A stretch of DNA of 64,000 nucleotides from Sinonovacula constricta (GCA_007844125.1 CM017559.1:36708504-36772503), one strand, 5' to 3'. Numbered from the stretch's first letter, positions 1 through 13,680 are shown. Made by a program: numbers and translations. The notes: generated by a model from the sequence alone, not told the origin.

Positions 1-778
1 AGACGGACCCAGTAATTAGGAAAGATATCAATGAATTACAGGAATTTGTCTTAACTATTAGGATTTTGTTTGAAGGAAGTTGAAATAAAAGGTGTTGTAG
101 TTATTGTTTCAAATTATCAACTGACTGCGACAGTTGCAGTAACAAAATACAGGCTGCGATTTATGTATATGAGCATTCATAGGCGCTGCAGGGTAAGACA
201 AGAATGGTTCGACCTTGGCATGCGGGACGATATTGCAGTACGTTTTATAACTATGACAATACATACATGTACGTAACTGGGAAATGCGAGCTCATATATA
301 TTATTAGGAATCAAGATATGAGAAAAGTGAGATGATATTCAATTAGGTCAGATTTTGTTAGCCAGCTTGTCTTCTGTAATTTTATACCGACCCTTGGGTG
401 GATCCTTAATGTAAGTTTCACTTTTAAGTCACTATATGAATTTCATGCAGGTGCTACCTTAAATATGTGTATTATTGATAAAGAACTGAAGGTATTAAGG
501 TATTTTTATAGGACATGTGTTTTTTGTCACATGTTCAAAGAATAAAATCAAGGGGTTAATTTTTTGGAGTTTGAGTTATTTCCGATGATATACATGTAGA
601 ATACAAATTTCATTTCATTTTGATATAACTTTATACATGTATGGCATAGGTGAATAAGAAAAGACATTTAATGTATTTTAAGGATTGTTCTTATTGGCTA
701 TTTAGATAGTGCTACATGTATATTGTAAATACCATTCTGTGTAGTGTAAATATCTTCTGTGGCATTAAAACAAGGTAT

Positions 779-782
<4 letters not shown>
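1..782. other. AT-rich stretch without recognised genes
   Basis: I see no repeat or RNA gene here. The only open frame is a 68-codon one at 70-276 with no recognisable motif, so it is treated as chance. Confidence 0.6.
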
Positions 783-853
<71 letters not shown>

Positions 854-855
854 AA

Positions 856-895
<40 letters not shown>
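783..895. repeat. (TA)n microsatellite
   Basis: This is an almost uninterrupted TA dinucleotide run with a few phase slips around 839-862. It can fold into hairpins on either strand. The tyrosine/isoleucine open frames across it are artefacts of the repeat. Confidence 0.97.
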
Positions 896-897
<2 letters not shown>

Positions 898-1031
898 CAT
901 TAATAAATTTAAATGAGCCAGAGGTGAGATTTAATAGCAAAAAGCAAAATGAATTATATTGCAACTGATAGTATATATACCATTGGGCCACTGGGATAGT
1001 CACAAATTAAACGTTTTTTAAGTACCGTTTA

Positions 1032-1052
1032 ATGGCATATATTCTATGCCAT
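1032..1052. repeat. 8-bp perfect hairpin
   Basis: ATGGCATA and TATGCCAT are perfect inverted repeats around a 5-nt loop. No T-run or gene follows, so no function is assigned. Confidence 0.5.
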
Positions 1053-1247
1053 ATAGTTTTTTAACCTTTTTTTCTTACCACTAAATGCACTAAATGTGTT
1101 GAAAGAACACCTTGACATATATTTTATGAAGACACGAACTGAGGATGTTTGGATGACATTCAAGTTTTTGCAAAACATACGTCTATAAAGCTGTTTTAAT
1201 GGCAAATGACAAACACAATAATCCATGCAAATAAAGCCCAACATGAA

Positions 1248-1276
1248 ACACACACACACACACACACACACCGCAC

Positions 1277-1320
<44 letters not shown>

Positions 1321-1352
1321 ACACACACACGCACACATACATACATATATGA
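1248..1352. repeat. (CA)n microsatellite
   Basis: This is a CA dinucleotide run with single CG and TA interruptions near 1271, 1315 and 1331, and it decays into CATA at its right end. Open frames on both strands across it (His-Thr and Cys-Val repeats) come from the repeat. Confidence 0.97.
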
Positions 1353-4143
1353 ACACAAACCTTTAGGCCATATTAGCAAAACAAAGATATATTTAAAATG
1401 TCGTTTGTGAGGACAATGCAATGCCCTAAAACTATGTCACCCGGTCTTTTTATAAATGGTTTACATTGATATTTGTAATGTTTAAAGGCGAATTGCTTTC
1501 GTACTTATTATTTTTGACGGAATTCAATCGTGAATGTTTTTGTCAGTCGTCTGTGCCATAAACTATACGTTTTTATGATTTGTTGCAAACTGTTTCACGG
1601 GAGCTGTTAAGGCCTTACTCAAGACTTTAACGTAGTATGTGAAATATATACGATTATTATATTTTTCAAAATTCTGAACAAACACATGCATTTTAGCATA
1701 ACGATAATTAGATTATCTTGGTGTCATTTTGATTGGACATAATAAATAAATAAAATGTAATATCAATATTGGCGTATGCCGATAACGTAGATATGAAAAT
1801 ATATACGGTTAATATCAGGGCTAAAATTAAGTGGATGAAACTTAGAACATAGGTATATTGTACAAAGTACTTATATCTTGTTTTTTGGGGCGGAAAAAGG
1901 TACACCTTAGCATTTAGCTGCGCAATATAGTCCCCACAGATTGTTGACAAAAATATTTTTAAATCAAACATTGCTTCAGAAACTTTAATATGCAATTAGA
2001 AATCCCCGTGGTTTTAGCTGTCGTGGACAAATGATAAGTAACCCGGTAACTATCTATTTTGCAAGATTCATCTTATTTGATTCATTAGGTGTTGTTTCTT
2101 AAAGTTAACTTCTATCTTCATTACATCAATTTATACATTTTATCAGATATAACAACAATGTATATGATAAACCGGGACAAAAATAGCAAGACATCAACAA
2201 TCAGATATAATATCAAAATACTGCCACCAAACGGCCCCACCTTATCCACAAGACGGGCAAAAAAGTCTGACTCTAATAATATACATATCTGACGTAATTT
2301 TGTATGTGTTACTTTATGTGTAAATCTGACAAAGTAGTAACATTTTGAAGAAAAAAAGTGCAAGCTGTCAGGGTCTCACAAAAATATCAAATAAATGACA
2401 GAAATATACGAAAACTTACATGTGCAAAATAAGTAGCAGTCGTTGTAATATGATGTTAAATACTAAAACAACAATTATTTACTCATAAAAAACTTCCTTT
2501 TGCCAATATTAGAAATAAATACATTGGCATAGTATACAATTATACACTATTACAAATAGGGAAGCGCAATCAAACATCGTCCTCGTGTTTTTTTTACGGA
2601 CCACGTTTCAGAAGTTAAGAGAGTCCCTAATTAGAACTTAAACCTTACAATTTCAAAACTAATTTCTAATACTATATTCAATGATCGTTGACAGCCCTAG
2701 TATGACGGGTCTCGCTTATTCTGATCTTGAAAACCTTGCATACATAAGAGATTGTTAAGCTAACTTATTTCAAAAACATCTTTTTTTTTAATAACTATTT
2801 TTTTAAATAATTTTGAATAAATAACTATTTTAAATAACTATTCATTCATTAAGTTACCACTTTTTATTATATGAATCATAATTTCAAGATACACATTTAC
2901 CCAGCCGGCGCTGAACAAGTCAAAATTCCGCCCAACTATGATGATGGCGTACGTTTTATATGTTTGACAATACAACTTTCCGACAGGCAGTCGGCGATGA
3001 CCATAGTTGTCTAATTACTTCCCTTTAACAAATTAATCAAACAGGAAACCAGCATTTAGATGTCAGTAGGGCACTGGACTGTTACAATGTACTCAAGAGG
3101 CGTTTGGTTTATAGCGAATGCTATTTATTGACCGATGTTGTTTTTTTGTATATTTTTATCGGGCTTCAACTTTAACAAAGAAAATGAAGGTAATGTGAAA
3201 TTGATAAAACGCCCACGATCTCATATTAAAAATGCAATATTCATTACTTACAGTTTAAAAAGGGTTGTATTGGAGGACCTCACATACCACTGACTTTTCC
3301 CGGTTGGAATCCATTCGGAAGTATGTTTTTGCGACATCTGTCTCTTTAAATATCACGACTGAAATGATCCGATGTTTATAACCATCATTCCGTCCGCATG
3401 CCCAATCGTTCTAACTTTCACCAGAGCAGTTTTCAAAGGATTTCAGCTTAACATTGCTGTCAAAACCTAATTTTTAGATAAAATTAAGGAAAAGTACATG
3501 TGATAAAGGAAGAAAGAAGACGAAAATGTAATAAAATAAACAAAACAGTGGTTGAAAGCTGTATAGTTTAAACCCGGAACATCTCGTTGTGAAGCCCAGC
3601 CAGTCCTCTAAAACCTTTGCAAGTAAATGTTGGTCAGTACATCGTCTTTATAAATTTCAACCGAAACAAGGCTTACTTTTAAATTGCATCCTTATAGAAG
3701 GTACAACTCGATAATTTGACCATTGAATAGAAACTATCTAGCCTGCCTAAATATACGCTGAATGGGTAAAACCATGTAAGGTTACGACACTTAATATGTC
3801 AAAATAAAACGAAAGTATCACATCGATACCAATATTATAGATGAAATATAAAATATATAAAACATCTTTGTATGATATTAAGCAAAACTCGAATAATAAA
3901 TTTCTTAACCATGTTAAGAGACTAGATACACTGGGAGAATTTCTATGGTCGGCAGCAAATGCGTTAAAAAACCATTTGGATGTGAAGCTGGCATCCTCAA
4001 TAATCAGAACACGCGGTTTGATTACCTGTCATCAGGCAAACACTTTTCCTCCGAAGTCACACATCCTATTAAAACTCAAATGATCTTTAGTCTGATTAAT
4101 ATTTTTTTTAATTACAGATATGATATGATTATAAGTAAGATAG
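1353..4143. other. AT-rich stretch without recognised genes
   Basis: The open frames here are short (95 codons at most), overlap on both strands and show no family motif. Short AT-rich local repeats occur around 2780-2850. I see no mobile-element ends in it. Confidence 0.55.
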
Positions 4144-4877
4144 TGTTGTGTACAGCCGAACTCCAGTGTTTAAGGTTATGCTAGTCAGGTTAAGGGTTGT
4201 TTACCGTTATGGTATTGATGACGTAGCATTTGCGTAAATGCTAGAAAGAAAAAGATCATGCTAGAAAATTTATTTGTTTATTTTTAACTGGGTTTCGAGA
4301 ATGTTCTGGGTTTCTTTAATGTTCTAGAGGCTTCTGCGTTCTAGAAATTCTTTTGGTCTATATAAGGGCTTGTTAGCCGATTTAAGGAGGAAGTTTGGAC
4401 ATAAAGTTAGGACATATTGTTTGGAAATACTTGCAGCTTCTTTAAAAAAAACTTACTCTGTTGGAGCTTACGTGGACTTAATATATTCTACAGTGATATA
4501 AATATTAAAGTGTTCAATTTAGAATTATATTAATTACATTCGTGTATTGTTCTACCTTTGGATTATTTCAACTGTGTTTATCTACGAGATCATTCTACCG
4601 AAAACTCTTCAGGATTTTTCGACGATGGATTATTAATCGGACCGTTAAAGGGACACCTCCTAAAGGGACAAACTGTAAGCTAACATTAATTTTACTTTCT
4701 CAATTTTTGTCTGATTTATTTGTTATCGTTTTACTACGCCATAGATTTAATTGTTTATTAAAATAAACATTATTGTACTAGTTTGTTGCTGGCTTGTTCT
4801 TTCTGTTACACCATTTCGACGTTTAGTAAACGTGCCATTTTAATAATAAAACTTATATAGCGACACCGGTCGTAACA
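4144..4877 (+). mobile_element. LTR-like element, copy 1 (probable solo LTR)
   Basis: This 734-bp segment recurs at 33310-34045 in the same orientation, at roughly 90 percent identity over the first 150 bp compared by eye. Both copies start TGTTRTGTAC and end GGTCGTAACA, so they have the TG...CA ends and short terminal inverted repeats of LTRs. A TATA box (TATATAAG, 4359-4366) sits about 215 bp in, and AATAAA lies at 4762-4767, the promoter and polyadenylation layout of a plus-strand LTR. No 4-6 bp target duplication is visible (GATAG before, AAAGC after). No primer-binding site or gag/pol frame follows, so it is most likely a solo LTR. A promoter-bearing non-autonomous repeat is the alternative. 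Confidence 0.68.
4359..4366 (+). promoter_or_regulatory. TATA box of LTR-like copy 1
   Basis: TATATAAG is followed by GGCT and lies in the first third of the LTR-like repeat. The same site is present at 33504-33513 in copy 2. Whether it is still active cannot be told from sequence. Confidence 0.5.
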
Positions 4878-5090
4878 AAAGCATCGTCTCCGCTTAGATC
4901 CAAGAGATTACGAACAACCAATATATTTTATTACTGACCAGTGACGTGCACATGTAAAATAAATTACATCGCATTCCATATCCGAAAAATGATTACGATG
5001 GTGATAACTAACTGACAATGTGAATGATTTAATTGAAAAGATCGACCATGTTAGATAATAATGGTGTGTTGCTGCATCTTCTTTATGTAA

Positions 5091-5340
5091 GGGGGCGCCC
5101 GTGGCGTAATGAAAGAGCCGCCGTTTTGTAACTCTTCTGACTGCTAAGCCTCTCGCCGCGTAGGTTCGAGTCCCGTTCGGTGCGAAGGACTTATTGCGAG
5201 ATGGTCTTCCAGCTGTCTTGCGGTGCAACCCAGACAAATTACCCAGACATTTGTCTGGGTTTTTCCTCCCTTAAATAGCTGGACGTTGCTATTATGATCA
5301 TAACTGGAAGGTGCAATTTATGTCAAAAACAAAACAAAAA
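5091..5340 (+). mobile_element. tRNA-derived SINE, family A, copy 1
   Basis: The head (GGGGGCGCCCGTGGCGTAATG) has an A-box-like GTGGCGTAATG and a B box GGTTCGAGTCCC near 5162-5173, the internal pol III promoter of a tRNA-derived SINE. The body carries a perfect 20-bp palindrome, ACCCAGACATTTGTCTGGGT, at 5241-5260, preceded by a partial repeat of its left half. The 3' part (GATCATAACTGG) matches the tails of the other A copies. A 7-bp TTTATGT occurs on both sides (5082-5088, 5317-5323), but the second lies in family-like tail sequence, so it is only a weak candidate duplication. The antisense open frame at 4908-5237 is a by-product. Confidence 0.85.
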
Positions 5341-5529
5341 CTGCTTTATCTGTTTCCCTTAGACACAACTTGTATTACTTTAATAAAACAAACAACTAGG
5401 AATTATTCGATTCGAACTTTTTTCACAATATGCTTCTAAAAAGTCATATTTTGCAATATGAAGAAATAATACAAGACATAAAATAAATATTAAAGGAAGA
5501 CAAGCATTGCTAGTATGGGTGTCTTTTTT
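5341..5529. other. AT-rich spacer between SINE and minisatellite
   Basis: No structure is seen other than A/T runs. Confidence 0.5.
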
Positions 5530-7750
5530 TATATAATGATCTACCATCATAGAACACATGCAAGAATCAATCCGCTATAACTATATAATGATCTACCATC
5601 ATAGAACACATGCAAGAATCAGTCCGCTATAACTATATAATGATCTACCATCATAGAACACATGCAAGAATCAATCCGCTATATCTATATAATGATCTAC
5701 CATCATAGAACACATGCAAGAATCAGTCCGCTATAACTATATAATGATCTACCATCATAGAACACATGCAAGAATCAATTCGCTATAACTATATAATGAT
5801 CTACCATCATAGAACACATGCAAGAATCAGTCCGCTATAACTATATAATGATCTACCATCATAGAATACATGCAAGAATCAGTCCGCTATAACTATATAA
5901 TGATCTACTATCATAGAACACATGCAAGAATCAATTCGCTATAACTATATAATCATCTACCATCATAGAACACATGCAAGAATCAGTCCGCTATAACTAT
6001 ATAATGATCTACTATCATAGAACACATGCAAGAATCAATCCGCTATAACTATATAATCATCTACCATCATAGAACACATGCAAGAATCAATCCGCTATAA
6101 CTATATAATGATCTAACATCATAGAACACATGCAAGAATCAGTCCGCTATAACTATATAATGATCTACCATCATAGAACACATGCAAGAATCAGTCCGCT
6201 ATAACTATATAATGATCTACTATCATAGAACACATGCAAGAATCAATTCGCTATAACTATATAATCATCTACCATCATAGAACACATGCAAGAATCAGTC
6301 CGCTATAACTATATAATGATCTACTATCATAGAACACATGCAAGAATCAATCCGCTATAACTATATAATCATCTACCATCATAGAACACATGCAAGAATC
6401 AATCCGCTATAACTATATAATGATCTAACATCATAGAACACATGCAAGAATCAGTCCGCTATAACTATATAATGATCTACTATCATAGAACACATGCAAG
6501 AATCAATTCGCTATAACTATATAATGATCTACTATCATAGAACACATGCAAGAACCCATCGCTATAACTATAAAATGATCTACTATCATAGAACACATGC
6601 AAGAACCCATCGCTATAACTATATAATGATCTACCATCATAGAACACATGCAAGAATCAGTCCGCTATAACTATATAATGATCTACCATCATAGAACACA
6701 TGCAAGAATCAGTCCGCTATAACTATATAATGATCTACCATCATAGAACACATGCAAGAATCAGTCCGCTATAACTATATAATGATCTACTATCATAGAA
6801 CACATGCAACCGCTATAACTATATAATGATCTACCATCATAGAACACATGCAAGAATCAGTCCGCTATAACTATATAATGATCTACCATCATAGAACACA
6901 TGCAAGAATCAGTCCGCTATAACTATATAATGATCTACCATCATAGAACACATGCAAGAATCAGTCCGCTATAACTATATAATGATCTACCATCATAGAA
7001 CTCATGCAAGAATCAATCCGCTATAACTATATAATGATCTACCATCATAGAACACATGCAAGAATCAGTCCGCTAAACTATATAATGATCTACCATCATA
7101 AAACACATGCAAGAATCAATCCGCTATAACTATATAATGATCTACCATCATAGAACACATGCAAGAATCAGTCCGCTATAACTATATAATGATCTACTAT
7201 CATAGAACACATGAAAGAATCAATCCGCTATAACTATATAATGATCTACTATCATAGAACACATGCAAGAATCAATTCGCTATAAATATATAATGATCTA
7301 CCATCATATAACACATGCAAGAATCAGTCCGCTATAACTATATAATGATCTACCATCATAGAACACATGCAAGAATCAGTCCGCTATAACTATATAATGA
7401 TCTACCATCAAAGAACACATGCAAGAAACAGTCCGCTATAACTATATAATGATCTACCATCATAGAACACATGCAAGAATCAGTCCGCTATAACTATATA
7501 ATGATCTACCATCATAGAACACATGCAAGAATCAATTCGCTATAAATATATAATGATCTACCATCATAGAACACATGCAAGAATCAGTCCGCTATAACTA
7601 TATAATGATCTACCATCATAGAACACATGCAAGAATCAATCCGCTATAACTATATAATGATAAACCATCATAGAACACATGCAAGAATCAGTCCGCTATA
7701 ACTATATAATGATCTACCATCATAGAACACATGCAAGAATCGATCCGCTC
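5530..7750. repeat. 52-bp minisatellite array, about 42 copies
   Basis: Tandem units of 52 bp, beginning CTATATAATGATCTACCATC, run head to tail for 2.2 kb. Each unit holds a small inverted repeat, ATGAT-CTACC-ATCAT, and a variable site (CAATCCG, CAGTCCG or CAATTCG). Other recurrent variants are TACTATC, AACATC and ATAATCATC. Two adjacent units near 6541-6615 share the contraction AAGAACCCATCGC, and a unit near 6806-6815 is shortened (CATGCAACCGC). The last unit breaks off at CGATCCGCTCC. No long frame crosses it and no coding function is suggested. It could be a local minisatellite or the internal array of a larger mobile element. Confidence 0.97.
5901..6452. repeat. 312-bp higher-order repeat (6 x 52 bp) within the minisatellite
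   Basis: The same order of variant units occurs twice, offset by exactly 312 bp. TGATCTACTATC followed by CAATTCG is at 5901 and 6213, and the private variant TGATCTAACATC is at 6109 and 6421. This shows that a six-unit block was duplicated as a unit, as expected from unequal crossing-over. Confidence 0.85.
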
Positions 7751-7865
7751 CAACGTTTACTGTAAACCACAATCTGCCACAATCAAACTCATTTTTTTTA
7801 TTTTTTAGGCAAAATAAAAGTAAACATTGCCCTAGAAGAATTACCGCATATATTGAAATCGGAAA
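7751..7865. other. short unique segment after the minisatellite
   Basis: About 115 bp of AT-rich sequence with a T-run near 7792-7807 joins the minisatellite to the family D repeat. No known element boundary is visible. Confidence 0.4.
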
Positions 7866-8050
7866 TACCTTTGGACAAAGGCAAACGGGGTTAATTTAAA
7901 AGTGACGAAAGCACAGAGACGAGACATATTAAAAATAAATCAGAAAAAAACCCAGCAGTTACCGCCTAGGACCAGTCAGTCGGCAAAAGAATCGACTCTG
8001 GTGCTTTAACCTGGTTTGTGGAGCACTCCAACCTCGCAACTGCTGAATGG
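7866..8050 (+). repeat. dispersed repeat family D, copy 1
   Basis: It shares an ordered set of words with the other D copies: GGACAAAGGCA, then AGAGACGAGACAT, then CAGTCGGCAAAAG, then GGTGCTTTAACCTGG and GTGGAGCACTCCAACC. It has no box A or B and no frame. It follows the minisatellite by about 115 bp. The nature of the family is unknown; a non-autonomous transposon or a LINE/Helitron end is possible. Confidence 0.65.
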
Positions 8051-8785
8051 TTTCATATAATAAACTATCAACATATGTACAAAATGTACTGTAGATAAGA
8101 GCCTCGACAACCTTAAAGTTCCAAACGAGATTAGCCTAAAGGGTGGGATGTTAAAAGAAATTATATTTGTGAGCATGTAATTGCATATTTTAATGGTAAC
8201 AACATACGTTTTTTTTACTGTTATAGCTATTATATGATAATTTAGAGGGTCGATCGACTTTGAGGAACTTACATATAAAAGGGACAAATACCGGCAACAC
8301 TAACACTTAGTAGGCGCAAAAGCAAGTATGGTGAGCCAAACAGTTTATCATATAAATCAATGTATAACCGAAACAATTTTGTGAGTTTGGTAAATTCATC
8401 TTAGCTACAAGTTTCGATAAAACTGGAAAGATGTTACAATCAATCCTGTCATACATCACAAAGAAGCGGCAATAAAAAAAACATTGCCTTGGTTTTATTA
8501 GCTAAACAGTGTATGCTGATATTTATAATACACAGGAGACCTATCATAATAAGATACTTAATAGCTATAAATCTCATATACCAACTTGACCTGGATATAA
8601 AGATGTATTTATACTATTAATCATGGCGTGTTTATCATCTTTTAGCATTTGTTTTGTTAGTTTCCCCATGTAATGGAGAATACGACAATAGAAGCCGCAA
8701 TGTTCTGGAAGATTTCCAGTTCACTTTATTTGCAATTGTTTAACAACGATGAGGTGACCATCGGTAAATTTTGGGGATTACACTT
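8051..8785. other. AT-rich stretch without recognised genes
   Basis: Short chance frames only. I see no repeats. Confidence 0.5.
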
Positions 8786-8795
8786 TATGAATTGG

Positions 8796-9076
8796 GATGG
8801 GATGGGATGGGATGGGATGGGATTAGCCGGCATTTTTGCCGATACTGCGCAGCGACATTTCTATCATTATAGCACAGGGGCACTTATGAGGTGCCCAGGG
8901 ACTGAACCCGGCCGGTCAATTATACTGACACCGACGAGTCAGGCGTAATGCTGTCCTCTAAGCCCCGAGCGTTAGGAGGAAAGCCACTACTACCATCTTT
9001 AAAGTCTTTGGTTTGACCCGGCCGGGGTTCGAAACCACGACCTCCCGATCCGCAACCCGACGCTCTACCACCTGAG
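8796..9076 (-). mobile_element. tRNA-derived SINE, family B, copy 1, with target-site duplication
   Basis: Read on the minus strand, the element begins CTCAGGTGGTAGAGCG (A box) and has GGTTTCGAACCCC (B box), then a GC-rich body, and ends in repeated ATCCC units that appear as GGGAT repeats at the left edge. It is flanked by TATGAATTGG at 8786-8795 and 9077-9086, a perfect 10-bp target duplication. The copy at 44761-45019 matches it over essentially the whole body. The head is tRNA-like but is not a functional tRNA. Insertion was by LINE-assisted retrotransposition, as known for SINEs. The open frames across it are by-products. Confidence 0.93.
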
Positions 9077-9086
9077 TATGAATTGG

Positions 9087-9848
9087 TCCAGCCTTTGTAA
9101 ATAATAACAATATAATAAAATACTTTAAAAACTACTTTTGTAGTTTTATATTTCATATGAGTCTTCAACGATGTCTTTTCTGAAGGCCCAGTAAGAGACA
9201 ATTCATTGTTTTGACGGTTAATACAAGAAAATGCTCTCATAAGTAGGGGAAATAATTTAAAATGCCTTTTGAAAAATGAGCACGCTGGACCGATACCAGA
9301 TTCAAATGTGCCCAAGCAGTTTGTCGCTCCAGAAAACGAAGAGTTAGCTATTCATTTTGTCAGCTGATTGTGTGAATGTTTGAGCCATTCCCGAAATGAT
9401 GGAATGACAAATCTATTGACTGGATACATTGCGTTCTGTGCAGTTCATGATTAGATTTCTCTAGAAAAGAGGGAAACTGAAATTTAACTGCTATATATTT
9501 ATATATTTCATCGATGTTAATTCTCACGATTGTTCATGACAGTGTTTTTGTTAGCAAACGTTAGAGTAGCTTAAAAGTATTTTTTCTATGTAATGTATCC
9601 CTCTGTCTTATATAATATTGATGCTTAAACTTGCGGCCTTTTATAGATTTTGCCATGTTACAACCAGAAGACAATGTTTTAACATGCATTGAACTAGTTT
9701 CATTGATATACATTTAACATACAAGTTACAACCTCAAGCACAGACCCATTTTTGATTTAGATAATGAAGTCCTCCACACAATGCAGTAAAAGGGGAAGTG
9801 GCACTTTATCTGCGCATTCGATCAAATTTAAATCATTCGATCATAAAT
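9087..9848. other. AT-rich stretch without recognised genes
   Basis: The 131-codon minus-strand frame ending at 9315 draws its C-terminal part from the neighbouring SINE, so it is not taken as a gene. I see nothing else. Confidence 0.5.
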
Positions 9849-11063
<1,215 letters not shown>

Positions 11064-11085
11064 TGTATTACACTAGTGTAATACA
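11064..11085. repeat. 22-bp perfect palindrome
   Basis: TGTATTACACT is followed immediately by its exact reverse complement, with no spacer. It could extrude as a cruciform or bind a dimeric factor. No adjoining gene gives it a role. Confidence 0.85.
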
Positions 11086-12083
11086 AAAAATATTACATGG
11101 GTATATTGAATGGAAAACAATGTGAATCATGTGATAAATATCTATATATGTATGTTTATTTATTTATTTATATATATAATATTTGCCCTATCGTTTACTA
11201 AACAATATAAAAACGTTTGGGAACTTCCATTTATTTTCCAATATAATGGAAATGAATATTGACGAACGTAATCATACAGAGGACTAATAGCAAGAAAGTG
11301 CAACTCATCTCCCATTGTGTTTATACTTTTTCTGACATACAGAGGCAGTATCTATAACTTCGATCAACATCCATATGCCGGTCACTTCCTGTCGTTAATC
11401 AATAGCCAGAACATCTAAAGTTTGATGAATGTTCTTGTATCTATAAGAGATATCCATGGATAGAAACCTTTCAACATCAAGTAATGATTTGAAGTATTTA
11501 TAGTACAATGTAGATTGACCTGGGTGACTCGTTTATCTTACTTTGCAGGTTTTGAATCGCACATATATTCATTTCAAATTCCTAGGCACAATAAATAAGT
11601 TTGGTTGTTTGGGGACTTGAATTTGATAGTTTATGTCGTTTACTTAGTATGTCGTGCAAAAGCATCATACGTTGTTTTTTTAATTAAAGAAAGTGTCTCA
11701 AAAACCAGATATCTGAAATATCTCAGAAATCTGCAGTTGTGTTAAAGTATAATACGTTTGTGTTAATTTTCTCGATTTCCTTTTTCAACACGAAATAATA
11801 TAAATCAAAAAAACGCAACTTTGGCAATTACTAGTTTTTTATGTGCAAATAAGGAGACACGCGACCAAGATAAACTAATTTTAGCTCTTATCGCAAAAAC
11901 TAATTGTGGTGGAATGAGTACAGCATTTTCTCGAGGTACCGTAGTTTTGTTTAAGGCTTTATCTAAGTTCTATAACTCATTAAAGATGAAAGTCATGCTA
12001 CGTGCAGTGTTGTAATAAATGGTGTCTCTGAAGGCAATTATTGATTGATGCTGGGTCAGTCTAGCAGAGTCAATTCGCCTTTT
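11086..12083. other. AT-rich stretch without recognised genes
   Basis: It contains a short TTTA/TA tract at about 11144-11180 and one 64-codon chance frame at 11821-12015. Confidence 0.5.
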
Positions 12084-12106
12084 GGGGTGGGGGGGGGGGG
12101 GGGGGG
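12084..12106. repeat. poly-G tract
   Basis: Four G, one T, then about 18 consecutive G. The length is probably polymorphic and prone to sequencing error. Confidence 0.95.
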
Positions 12107-13484
12107 ACATATTAGGAATTAAACTTTCCTATTCCTAAATGCATATGTCGACGTAAGCCGATAACAAATATGTTTCTAAATAACTTATTTATCATTCTAC
12201 ATAACATAATTTTGGCATATCAAACTGCAATGATATTCATAATCAAAGTTCTTTTTTATCGGATGCGACATTTTATTGTATAACGATATTTGTTTATGTA
12301 AAAATAGGAATATACATGTTTTCAAATAATTTATACTTTTTTACTATGATCATCAAAAAGAAAAAAAATGAGAAAAAAATGAGAAGAAAAAAATATCGCG
12401 GTTGCGAATGTTATATACACGTCGTTATGATACAAAACTATGACGTTCAATTCAAAGCAATATTATATAGATGTTAGATACTAAGCTCCTTGGCAGCATT
12501 GTACTTAGTTTCTATATATTAGAGTATTAATAAAAATTACACTGGCACAGTGCATTTTGTGATGGGATATAATGGAAATGTCATTTTTACTGGCGCCGCT
12601 CTGGACGAAGGTCCTTCATGGAAAACATAATGCAGCAAGCAATAATAGACATTTGTTAAGTCTTGGTTGGTATTTTCTATGAAATATAGTCGTGTATGCC
12701 AAGGGCTTCAGTATAACTTGCAATTTCAAAGCATTTTGGTGTATCAGACAAAAACAAACTAAAACACAACAACAGAAAATCAAGCAAGTTCACTGCAATT
12801 TGACAAGGTCTTAAGGAGTGTTTTATTTTATGTTTACTGCATTTACTGAAGGTTATGTGAAGCTTTCGTTTAAGAAAATCCATGTAGACGTTAACAGTTA
12901 AGATAGCATAGAATCAGACAATACAAAATTATTTAAGATAATGGATAATTAATAATGGACATCGAAATAGCCATAGACATTGATATTTAATTTATATACG
13001 CCCTAAAATAAGTTAAAGACACTATAAATATTGTGATCGTAAAGGTTTGCCTTTCATTTACCATGAAGGATCTCATGAGTTCAAGCTCAGGATGAACGGT
13101 AACATTTGCAAAAATAAAATTTTGGCATAAAGATAGCTGCTTCTTTCGATTACGCAGAAAATATCAAGTAGACGTCGTTCATCCAGTTCAGTATTTTAAG
13201 TTCAATTTAGCAGTTTAGAAGTTCAATTATACATGTAGGTTTGCTATTATTATTTGTTACTGTTTGAAGGATTTTCGTACGGCATATATATCATCCAAAC
13301 CTGCATGTCATATATGACTATCTTTTGGCTGTTTTAACATGCATAGTGTTGATATCTTGGCCTATTTGTAATAATTCGGGAATAATTCATCAATCTATTA
13401 GTGTATAATTTATCTTTATTGATACAACGTTACAACGACGATAGTCTACGTTCTATCGAACAGAAACTGGTTAGTTAAAGCAAA
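12107..13484. other. AT-rich stretch without recognised genes
   Basis: A-rich GAAAAAAA repeats occur at about 12355-12395. There are otherwise no repeats or frames of note. Confidence 0.5.
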
Positions 13485-13485
13485 G

Positions 13486-13516
<31 letters not shown>

Positions 13517-13593
13517 GTCTCTGTCTCTGTCTCTGTCTCTCTCTGTCTCTGTCTCTGTCTCTGTCTCTCTCTGTCTCTGTCTCTCTGTCTCTC

Positions 13594-13677
<84 letters not shown>
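13485..13677. repeat. (GTCTCT)n to (CT)n microsatellite
   Basis: The left part repeats CTCTGTCTCTGT with variable spacing, and the right part, from about 13608, is pure CT. The pattern suggests a CT tract in which T-to-G variants spread by slippage. The Arg/Glu frame on the minus strand is an artefact. Confidence 0.97.

Positions 13678-13680
<3 letters not shown>

Noticed and set aside
716..968. Open frames of Tyr-Ile repeats
   Set aside because: They are translations of the (TA)n tract.
1044..1421. 125-codon Cys-Val-rich frame and the His-Thr frame opposite
   Set aside because: Both are produced by the (CA)n microsatellite; there is no sequence feature outside it.
4908..5237. 109-codon minus-strand frame with an Arg-rich middle
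   Set aside because: It is the antisense reading of a family A SINE. SINE-derived frames of this kind are common spurious gene calls.
5530..7750. CRISPR-like repeat-spacer array
   Set aside because: The units are contiguous 52-bp repeats with no unique spacers, in an animal-type genome.
8920..9315. 131-codon minus-strand frame ending in a GRGFEPRPGQ-type peptide
   Set aside because: That peptide is the translation of a SINE B-box region, not a protein domain.
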